Source: Streptosporangiaceae bacterium (GTDB taxonomy: Bacteria; Actinomycetota; Actinomycetes; Streptosporangiales; Streptosporangiaceae). Taken from it: a stretch of DNA of 16,935 nt. Where the stretch lies: positions 1 through 16,935 of the forward strand of contig JASHTQ010000641.1 of assembly GCA_030040475.1 (NCBI GenBank), written 5' to 3'. Shown one piece after another: positions 11,734 to 16,935 of the stretch. Position 1 is the stretch's first letter; every line of letters begins with the position of its first letter. A program made the translations under genes and the position numbers. The notes beneath the pieces were generated by a model. That model searched no databases and was not told the DNA's origin. It saw nothing but the letters and a program-made list of their open reading frames with translations.

Positions 11734-13005
11734 TCATGGCATTCCGTACCGCAGGCCGGGGTTGGCCGCGGCGATCTCCAGCAGCCGGTTGTACTTGGCG
11801 ACCCGCTCACCGCGGGCCGGTGCGCCGGACTTCAGGTGCCCGCAGCCGGTGCCGACCGCCAGGTCGGCGATGAACGTGTCGTCCGTCTCCCCCGACCGGT
11901 GGGAGACGAACTGGCGATACCCGGCCGCGCGGCAGATCGCCATCGCCTCAAGCGTCTCGGTCACCGTGCCGATCTGGTTCAGCTTGATCAGCGACGCGTT
12001 GCCGATGCCACGGTCGATTGCCCTGGCGATGATGGCCGGGTTGGTACAGAAGATGTCGTCGCCGACAAGCTCGGTCGTGGTGCCGAGCCGCTGCGTGAGC
12101 GCGATCCAGCCGTCCTCGTCGTCCTCGCCGAGACCGTCCTCGATCAGGTGCACGGGGAACCGCTGCGTGATGGCGGCGTACCTGTCGATCATCTGCCCGC
12201 TGTCCAGCGCTTCCCCGGCCACCCGGTAAGCGCCGCCGGGCTGGCGGAACTCCGAGGCCGCCGGGTCAAGCGCGATCGACACCCCCTGGGCGCCTGCCTG
12301 GTAACCCGCGTCCCCGATCGCCTGCACCAGCAGGCCGAGCACCTCCTCGGGCTCGGTGACCTCGGGGGCAAACCCGCCCTCGTCACCCAGCCCGGTCGAC
12401 AGCTTGCGGTCGGCCAGCTGGCGGCGCAGCGCAGCGTAGACCTCTGCCCCTGCCCGGACCGCCTCGGCCAGCGACGGCGCGCCCACCGGGGCGATCATGA
12501 ATTCCTGGAAGTCCAGGGCGTTCGGTGCGTGCACGCCGCCGTTGAGCACGTTGAAGTGCGGCACGGGCAGCGACGGCGGCACGCCGTCCGGGACGAGCGA
12601 CCGCCACAGCGGGACCTCCGCCGCGGCCGCCAGAGCGCGGGCCAGCGCCATCGAGACCCCTACCGTCGCGTTCGCGCCGAGCCTGCTCTTGTTCGCGGTG
12701 CCGTCGAGCTCGATCATCGCCCGGTCCACCTCGGCCAGCGAGGCCCAGGGCCGGGAGCGCAGCAGCGCGTCGATCTCCGTGTTCACCGCCGCTGCCGCGC
12801 CGAGCACGCCCCGGCCCTCGTACCTGGCCTTGTCGCCGTCCCGGCGTTCCACGGCTTCCCTGGAGCCGGTGGAGGCGCCGGACGGCACCCCGGCACTGGC
12901 CGTGGTCCCGTCGCCCAGCCGGGCGGTGACCGCCAGCGTGGGCCGCCCGCGTGAGTCCAGGATCTCCAGCGCGGACACGGCCGCGACATCAAAGCCCGCC
13001 ATCAT
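11734..13005 (-). CDS. eno: Enolase (phosphopyruvate hydratase), last gene of the ppa operon
   Basis: The 423-residue enzyme converts 2-phosphoglycerate to phosphoenolpyruvate. It has DSRGRPT, GASTGSREAVERRDGD, NVLNGGVHAPNALDFQEFM, GLGDEGGFAP, LIEDGLGEDD, VGDDIFCTN, LIKLNQIGTVTET, SHRSGETDD and HLKSGAPARGERVAKYN, so the metal ligands and catalytic lysine are present. Several motifs differ from the housekeeping form (HADN is HAPN, GASTGEHE is GASTGSRE, QIKTGAPSR is HLKSGAPAR), which suggests a second, specialised enolase. The ATG at 13005 overlaps the stop of the MFS gene (ATGA). Enolase is classically inhibited by fluoride with phosphate and Mg, which fits its place behind a fluoride riboswitch. 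A longer frame upstream is inside the MFS gene. Confidence 0.93.
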   Translation of the reverse strand: MMAGFDVAAVSALEILDSRGRPTLAVTARLGDGTTASAGVPSGASTGSREAVERRDGDKARYEGRGVLGAAAAVNTEIDALLRSRPWASLAEVDRAMIELDGTANKSRLGANATVGVSMALARALAAAAEVPLWRSLVPDGVPPSLPVPHFNVLNGGVHAPNALDFQEFMIAPVGAPSLAEAVRAGAEVYAALRRQLADRKLSTGLGDEGGFAPEVTEPEEVLGLLVQAIGDAGYQAGAQGVSIALDPAASEFRQPGGAYRVAGEALDSGQMIDRYAAITQRFPVHLIEDGLGEDDEDGWIALTQRLGTTTELVGDDIFCTNPAIIARAIDRGIGNASLIKLNQIGTVTETLEAMAICRAAGYRQFVSHRSGETDDTFIADLAVGTGCGHLKSGAPARGERVAKYNRLLEIAAANPGLRYGMP

Positions 13006-14237
13006 GGTTCCTCTCCTGTCATGGCAGCCGCCCTCGGCCGCCCCTTTCGTTGCTGTTTCTGGCGCACGATCCAGATCAGCGGGATCGCGGCCAGCTCGCA
13101 GGCCATGCAGAACGCGACGAGGCCGGCGACCGAGACGACGGCCAGAATGCCGATCACGACGCTTCCGGCCACCCAGGCCGTTCCGTATATGCCGGTGAAC
13201 AGGCCGTACGCGGAGGCGCGCCGATCCGCGGCGACCATCGGCGCCACCGCCGCCGGGATCAGCGATTCCTGCACGCCCATGCCCAGGCCCCACAGCGCCG
13301 CCCCGGCCAGGATTGTCCAGAACCCGCCGAGGAACACCAGCGGTGCGTACACCGCCGTGACGATCGTCAGCGGGATCAGCACGCCGATCCCGGCGCGGTC
13401 GAAGACCTTACCCAGGACCAGCGACCCGGTCCCGCTGACCGCCATCGCGACCGCGTAGAACACCGGCGTCAGCACCGGGGACACCTTCCCCGCATCCTGG
13501 AAGTGGTAGGCGATCAGCGGGAAGTCGGCGAACCCGGCGGCGGCCAGCGCCGCGCCGGCCGCGTAGATCCAGAACACCCGGGGCAGCCCGTGCGTGCTCA
13601 CCTGCGCCGGAGCGGACGCCAGGTCCTGCGGGCGTGGATACACCACGCGCGCGACCGCAAGCAGCGACAGCATGATCGCGGCCGGCGCCGCCAGCGCCGC
13701 GAACGCCACCCTGTAGTCGTGGTGGCCGACCGCGAGCACCAGCGCGACAAGCAGCGGGCCGAACATCGCGCCGAACTGGTCCAGCGCCTCGTGGATCCCG
13801 AACGCCCGCCCGTAGCCGATGTCCTTGGCGGCATGGGAGAGCATCGCGTCCCGCGGCGGGTTTCTGATGCCTTTCCCGATCCGCTCGGCGATGATCAGCA
13901 CCGCGGCCCACTGCCAGCTCCCGGCCAGGGCCAGCAGCGGCACCACCGCCATCTGCAAGATGTAGCCGCCGATCGTGATCGGCCAGTACTTGCCGGTCCG
14001 ATCCGAGCTTCGCCCGGAGAACAGCCGGATGTTGTACCCGATGAACTCCCCGGCGCCGCTGACCACGCTGATCGTGAACGCGCCCGCCCCGAGCAGCCCG
14101 AGGTACGGGCCGGTGATGCTGCGCGAGCCCTCGTAGGTGAAGTCCGCGAAGAAGCTCATGACCCCCACCATGAGCACGAACTTCATCGCCGGAGAGGCGT
14201 TCCTAGCGGCCCTGAGGGCACGCGCCGGTGCGCTCAC
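13002..14237 (-). CDS. MFS transporter in the pyrophosphatase-enolase operon
   Basis: The 411-residue protein has about 12 hydrophobic helices and MFS landmarks: GRSSDRTGKYWPITIGG (the loop 2-3 motif), ERIGKGIRNPPRDAMLSHA after helix 4, and a long central loop. The start is GTG 14235-14237, overlapping the stop of the 37-residue gene by four bases. The substrate is unknown. Its place between pyrophosphatase and enolase, both fluoride targets, and behind a fluoride riboswitch makes it a candidate for moving fluoride or a fluorinated or phosphate compound. No CrcB or CLC-F gene is visible here to do that job. The conserved Arg-Asn-Pro-Pro-Arg segment is typical of its subfamily, not of a characterised exporter I can name. 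Confidence 0.86.
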   Translation of the reverse strand: MSAPARALRAARNASPAMKFVLMVGVMSFFADFTYEGSRSITGPYLGLLGAGAFTISVVSGAGEFIGYNIRLFSGRSSDRTGKYWPITIGGYILQMAVVPLLALAGSWQWAAVLIIAERIGKGIRNPPRDAMLSHAAKDIGYGRAFGIHEALDQFGAMFGPLLVALVLAVGHHDYRVAFAALAAPAAIMLSLLAVARVVYPRPQDLASAPAQVSTHGLPRVFWIYAAGAALAAAGFADFPLIAYHFQDAGKVSPVLTPVFYAVAMAVSGTGSLVLGKVFDRAGIGVLIPLTIVTAVYAPLVFLGGFWTILAGAALWGLGMGVQESLIPAAVAPMVAADRRASAYGLFTGIYGTAWVAGSVVIGILAVVSVAGLVAFCMACELAAIPLIWIVRQKQQRKGRPRAAAMTGEEP

Positions 14238-14347
14238 CTGCGCTTGATGCCGCCGGGATACGTCCGCACGATCCAGCCGCCCTGCCCGGGCTTGAACAGC
14301 GGGGCCGCGGCGATGCCGCGGGCGCGCAGGGCGTCAGCGGCGTGCAT
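14234..14347 (-). CDS. 37-residue protein between pyrophosphatase and MFS genes
   Basis: A short frame starts at ATG 14345-14347 inside the last codons of the pyrophosphatase gene and ends at TGA 14234-14236, overlapping the GTG start of the MFS gene by four bases. It reads MHAADALRARGIAAAPLFK followed by a Gly/Trp/Arg/Tyr-rich tail ending IKRR. The tight overlap at both ends and the use of the whole gap argue for a real gene. It is basic and has no membrane helix. It may be a small partner of the transporter, or may only couple translation. No homologue is known to me. Confidence 0.5.
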   Translation of the reverse strand: MHAADALRARGIAAAPLFKPGQGGWIVRTYPGGIKRR

Positions 14348-14891
14348 CGCCGCTACCCGAGCCGTGCGGCCGACCCCGAAAGGGGCGATCCGGAGGGGAC
14401 ACCTCGGACGCCGGGCGGGAGGCGCGGGCGCGGGCCGCGTCGATGACCTGTTCGGCGCTGACCCGGTCCTGCCAGCCGCGGACGTCGGTGCTCTTGCCCG
14501 GTTCCAGCTCCTTGTAGATGTCGAAGAAGTGCGCGATCTCCGCGATCAGATGAGGCGGCACGTCGGCGAGGTCCCGTACGGCGCCGAACCGCTGGTCGCG
14601 GGCGGGGACGGTGAGGATCTTGGCGTCGGGCCCGTTCTCGTCGGCCATCCAGAACACCGCCACCGGCCGGGCCAGGACGTAGCAGCCAGGAAAGGTCGGC
14701 TCGTCCAGCATGACCATGGCGTCGAGAGGGTCGCCGTCCTCGGCGAGCGTGTCCGGGATGAACCCGTAGTCCAGCGGATAGCGGGTTGAGGTGAACAGCA
14801 TCCGGTCCAGGCGGATCTGGCCGGAAGCGTGATCCAGCTCGTACTTGTTCCGCGAGCCTTGCGGTATCTCGACTACTACCTCGACGTCCAC
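14334..14891 (-). CDS. ppa: Inorganic pyrophosphatase, first gene of a fluoride-controlled operon
   Basis: The 185-residue cytosolic enzyme splits pyrophosphate into two phosphates. It has the family I signature DGDPLDAMV (52-60) with three metal-binding aspartates, plus E9, SRNKYEL (13-19), DYGFIP (41-46), DENGPDAKI around 84-92 and IYKELEPGK (125-133). The core is complete; a tail of about 35 low-complexity residues rich in Arg, Pro and Gly is extra. The start is GTG 14889-14891 with GGGAAGGG upstream. Family I pyrophosphatase is a textbook fluoride-sensitive enzyme. The gene heads a run with overlapping junctions (37-residue gene, MFS, enolase). Whether another housekeeping ppa exists elsewhere is not known. 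Confidence 0.94.
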   Translation of the reverse strand: MDVEVVVEIPQGSRNKYELDHASGQIRLDRMLFTSTRYPLDYGFIPDTLAEDGDPLDAMVMLDEPTFPGCYVLARPVAVFWMADENGPDAKILTVPARDQRFGAVRDLADVPPHLIAEIAHFFDIYKELEPGKSTDVRGWQDRVSAEQVIDAARARASRPASEVSPPDRPFRGRPHGSGSGDARR

Positions 14892-14910
14892 GGTGCCCTT
14901 CCCTGCTCAT

Positions 14911-14956
14911 CCAGGGACCGTTGGCACCAGCGCGTTTTCGGGCGAGCCCCTCCGCC
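14911..14956 (-). promoter_or_regulatory. Fluoride-type riboswitch, variant, before the ppa operon
   Basis: On the minus strand GGCGGAGGGGCTCGCC is followed by CGAAAACGCGCTGG and TGCCAACGGTCCCTGG. Pseudoknot and P1 form as in the other variant copies, and an AAAAC linker is kept. The P1 3' strand UCCCUG pairs alternatively with CAGGGA (14900-14905), which is part of the ppa ribosome binding site. Ligand binding would free the site. Confidence 0.75.
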
Positions 14957-14963
14957 GGTTCCC

Positions 14964-14969
14964 AGGCTA
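14964..14969 (-). promoter_or_regulatory. Putative -10 box of the ppa operon (TAGCCT)
   Basis: TAGCCT on the minus strand lies seven bases before the riboswitch, so the transcript would begin at the aptamer. The stretch from here to 15014 holds no other signal I can name. Confidence 0.4.
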
Positions 14970-15014
14970 TCTGACCGGCCGGCGCCCCGTACCGGGAACG
15001 CCGGGGTGCCGGTC

Positions 15015-15109
15015 AGCTGCTCGGCCTCGGGTTAGCTGCTCGGGCTCTGGTTAGCTGCTCGGCCTCTGGTTAGCTGCTCGGGCTCGGGTTAGCTGCTGGG
15101 GCTCGGGCT
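15015..15109. repeat. 19-bp tandem repeat, five copies, at the lipoprotein gene end
   Basis: Units close to AGCTGCTCGGGCTCGGGTT lie at 15015-15033, 15034-15052, 15053-15071, 15072-15090 and 15091-15109 (the last diverged). The stop codon of the lipoprotein gene (15089-15091) falls at a unit boundary and the array continues for 74 bases beyond it. Because 19 is not a multiple of three, each unit is read in a different frame. Confidence 0.8.
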
Positions 15110-15682
15110 GGGGCTCGCCGTGGCGGCAGGCTGGATCAGCACCCGGCAGGTCTTGACCGCGGCCGCGGTCTTGCCGGTCGCGTTGCGGAGCTCGCCCAGG
15201 ATCTGGGCAGCGGTCTTGCCGGTGACCTTGACGCCGTTCTGGGTCAGGCAGCTCTTGAACGCGGCCAGCGCAGAGGCGCTGATCCCGCGGCCAGCGAAAC
15301 CGCCGCCGAAGCCGGCCGGCTCGTACTTGGCGCACGCCTTGAACGCGGCCGAGTCCTTGGGGTTGGCGGTGAAGGACCCGCGCGGGAAGGGCGACCCGGA
15401 CGGGAAGGCGGTCGGGCGGGCGCCGGGCGAGAAGGACGCGCCGGGCGAGAAGGACGCGCCGGGCCGGCCGCCGAACGCCCCGGCCGCGATCGTGACGCCG
15501 TGCTGCTTCAGGCAGCTCTGGAACGCGCTCAGCTTGGTGGACGAGGTGGCGCTTGGGCTCGTGGTCGAGCCCGCCCCGGCGCTGCTGCTGCCGCCGCAAC
15601 CGGACAGCAGCAGCGCCGCCGCCAATGCGGGCAGCGCGACACGGGTAAGCGTCGCGGGGGTGAGGAAACGGCGACCGTTCAT
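15089..15682 (-). CDS. Secreted lipoprotein with duplicated cysteine module
   Basis: The 197-residue protein has a lipoprotein signal: basic MNGRRF, a hydrophobic stretch and the lipobox LLSGC with lipidated Cys29. The mature part contains a repeated module, FQSCLKQHGV in the first half and FKSCLTQNGVKV in the second, each followed by a second cysteine (ACAKY and VKTCRVL), so two disulfide-linked units are likely. Between them is a repetitive Gly/Pro/Ser stretch (GASFSPGASFSPGAR). The ATG at 15682 has GGAGA upstream. The gene is 26 bases after the membrane-anchored gene upstream and probably shares its mRNA. Function is unknown; a link with the permease is suggested by position only. Confidence 0.75.
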   Translation of the reverse strand: MNGRRFLTPATLTRVALPALAAALLLSGCGGSSSAGAGSTTSPSATSSTKLSAFQSCLKQHGVTIAAGAFGGRPGASFSPGASFSPGARPTAFPSGSPFPRGSFTANPKDSAAFKACAKYEPAGFGGGFAGRGISASALAAFKSCLTQNGVKVTGKTAAQILGELRNATGKTAAAVKTCRVLIQPAATASPSPSPSS

Positions 15683-15708
15683 GTGGTCTCCTGCATGGTC
15701 GTGAGAGG

Positions 15709-16383
15709 CTAGCCGCCGAAGCCGCCGGCGCCGAGAGTTGTCTGGCTGATGCTGGTGGCGGCGATGGCGCCGCTGGAGTTCTTGCTGCCTTCGACGATGA
15801 CCGTCTCGCCGGGCGTCAGGCTCTTGACCGGGATGGTCTCGCTGGCCGTTACCTTCGTGCCCGACGACGTGGCCACCTGGACGACGTCGCCCGAGGTGGT
15901 CTCCACGTAGACGATGGAGCCGTCGACGAGCTTGATCGTGCCGATGGTCGCGTTGCCGCCGAACGTGCCGCCGCCGCCGCCGGGGAAACCGGAGCTGGTG
16001 CCTCCGCTCGCGCCCGGGCTTGCGCTCGAGGTCGCCCGGGCGGCGAGGCCCCTGAATGCTGCGGCCAGGTTGCCCGAGCCCGAGCTGCCGTAGTGCTTGC
16101 CGACCAGGGCGCCGCCGAGGAAGCCGGCGCTCGCCACCGCGATCACGGCCAAGATCAGTGTCACCGAGGGAATCTTCACCCGTGGCCGCCTGGTGAGCAC
16201 GGTATTCAGTTCGCCGTTGTCATCCAGCGGGCTGGACAGCAGGTCGAGCAGCCCGTCGGTATCGGCACGGGTCTCTTCTAGGCCTGGCCCAGGCTCTTCT
16301 GGTACCGGCTCTGGCCCCAGGCCCATCTCCGGCCCTTGCCTGAATCCTGGTATCAGCTCTGGCCGTTGTTCTGACTCTGACAT
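15709..16383 (-). CDS. Membrane-anchored protein of unknown function beside an ABC permease
   Basis: The 224-residue protein has an acidic Glu/Pro-rich N-terminal region of about 65 residues, a basic patch (LTRRPRVKIPS), one membrane helix (about 72-95) and an extracytoplasmic part. After a Gly/Ser linker the last 80 residues look like a small beta domain (IKLVDGSIVYVETTSGDVVQV, then VKSLTPGETVIVEG), of the kind seen in DUF5666-like domains. The start at ATG 16381-16383 is 12 bases after the permease stop. This permease, anchored protein, lipoprotein order is consistent with a MacAB-like export or envelope-stress system, though no periplasmic adaptor motif is visible. Confidence 0.72.
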   Translation of the reverse strand: MSESEQRPELIPGFRQGPEMGLGPEPVPEEPGPGLEETRADTDGLLDLLSSPLDDNGELNTVLTRRPRVKIPSVTLILAVIAVASAGFLGGALVGKHYGSSGSGNLAAAFRGLAARATSSASPGASGGTSSGFPGGGGGTFGGNATIGTIKLVDGSIVYVETTSGDVVQVATSSGTKVTASETIPVKSLTPGETVIVEGSKNSSGAIAATSISQTTLGAGGFGG

Positions 16384-16395
16384 GGTCGTGTCCGA

Positions 16396-16935
16396 TCACT
16401 CGTAACGCAGGGCGTCGGCGGGACGCATGTTCGCCGCGCGATTGGCGGGGAAGCCGCCGAAGAACAGGCCGATCAGCGCGCTGACGCCGAACGCGAGCGG
16501 GATCGACAACGTGTCGATGACGGGCTTCACGCCGACGATCGTGAACCGGCTGCCGATGACCCCGGCCAGCACGCCGAGTCCCCCGCCGATCATCGACAGC
16601 AGGGTGGCCTCGGTCAGGAACTGCGCCAGGATCACCCCGGGGGTGGCGCCGATAGCCTTGCGGATGCCGATCTCTCGGGTCCGCTCGGTCACCGTCACCA
16701 GCATGATGTTGGTGATGCCGATGCCGCCGACAAGCAGCGAGATCGCCGCCACCGCGCCGAGCAGCACGGTGAACGTGTGCGAGGTGGAGGAGGCCGTGGA
16801 CAGCAGGGTGGACGTGCTGAGCACGTCGAAGTCGGCGTCGCCGGAGGTCTCGTCGTGACGCTGGTCGAGGGTGGCGGTGACCTCGCCTTCCACCGTGGTG
16901 ACAACCGAGGCCGACTGGGCCTGCACCACGATGTC
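16396..16935 (-). CDS. MacB/FtsX-type ABC transporter permease (partial, 5' end outside)
   Basis: The open frame runs from the window edge to TGA at 16396-16398, so only the last 179 codons are visible. They hold part of the large extracytoplasmic domain and the last three membrane helices, with the signature ISLLVGGIGITNIMLVTVTERTREIGIRKAIGA, then LTEATLLSMIGGGLGVLAG and the end PANRAANMRPADALRYE. This is the C-terminal FtsX domain of MacB-type permeases, which couple ATP hydrolysis in the cytoplasm to movements outside the membrane. The ATPase gene is expected upstream of the window. The protein starts before 16935; an internal GTG near 16929 is not its start. Confidence 0.88.
   Translation of the reverse strand, partial: DIVVQAQSASVVTTVEGEVTATLDQRHDETSGDADFDVLSTSTLLSTASSTSHTFTVLLGAVAAISLLVGGIGITNIMLVTVTERTREIGIRKAIGATPGVILAQFLTEATLLSMIGGGLGVLAGVIGSRFTIVGVKPVIDTLSIPLAFGVSALIGLFFGGFPANRAANMRPADALRYE

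Noticed and set aside
13006..13293. N-terminal extension of enolase
   Set aside because: It lies inside the MFS gene in another frame, and enolases begin at about the ATG 13005 position.
12951..14789. Long plus-strand frame (612 codons) opposite the MFS and pyrophosphatase genes
   Set aside because: Very rich in His, Arg, Gln and Asp, as expected for the reverse of membrane protein codons; no motif or start signal.
3581..14925. The repeated GGGACC-N3-GGC sequences read as DosR/DevR operator boxes
   Set aside because: One half resembles GGGAC, but the second half is not a good inverted copy, the orientation is always the same relative to the gene, and each copy is joined to an upstream GGCG...CGCC element with compensated changes. 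RNA structure explains all of this better.

Overview
The window is high-GC DNA with strong G/C preference at third codon positions, GTG starts, TANNNT-type -10 boxes and gene families typical of Actinomycetota (a MutT1-type Nudix protein followed by a SixA phosphatase, a DUF3040 protein, a stand-alone CysRS/MshC-like protein). A soil actinomycete, perhaps of the Streptosporangiales or a neighbouring order, is the best guess. I see no phage genes, insertion sequences, CRISPR array, tRNA or rRNA.

The most unusual content is nine copies of one structured RNA leader in about 14 kb, each upstream of a gene and on that gene's strand (near 1079, 3581, 6262, 6548, 7248, 7404, 10066, 11076 and 14911). 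The copy at 11076 fits the fluoride (crcB) riboswitch consensus closely: a pseudoknot of the GGCG/CGCC type, a GAUG in the first loop, an A-rich linker, a GCUGAUG and a CCUAC-like 3' strand. The other copies keep the architecture with compensatory base changes. Five form a variant subgroup in which the conserved loop bases have changed together. In most copies the 3' strand of helix P1 can also pair with the Shine-Dalgarno region, which predicts translation that is switched on by ligand.

The controlled genes fit a fluoride response. They include Mg-dependent phosphoryl-transfer enzymes and other classic fluoride targets: a PP2C phosphatase, a Nudix/SixA pair, a dynamin-like GTPase with two zinc-knuckle-like motifs, a PAP2 phosphatase, inorganic pyrophosphatase and enolase. 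The rest are two transporters (an acetate-channel SatP/YaaH protein and an MFS permease) and several small proteins of unknown function. Pyrophosphatase, a 37-residue protein, the MFS permease and enolase form one operon with overlapping genes behind a single riboswitch. No CrcB/Fluc or CLC-F exporter is visible.

Layout. 1-1000: the end of an unknown gene, a 27-bp tandem repeat and an ASCH-domain gene (-). 1030-2031: PP2C (+). 2062-3660: MutT1-like and SixA genes (-). 3732-6323: GTPase (-). 6530-7460: two small riboswitch-controlled genes facing each other. 7404-8402: SatP with an attenuator, closed by a strong hairpin. 8404-10138: Nudix (-), then the 118-residue gene and PAP2 (-). 10191-11723: CysRS-like gene (-) and DUF3040 gene (+), divergent. 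11734-14990: the pyrophosphatase-MFS-enolase operon (-). 15015-16935: a lipoprotein, a membrane-anchored protein and a MacB/FtsX-type permease (-), which look unrelated to the riboswitch set.
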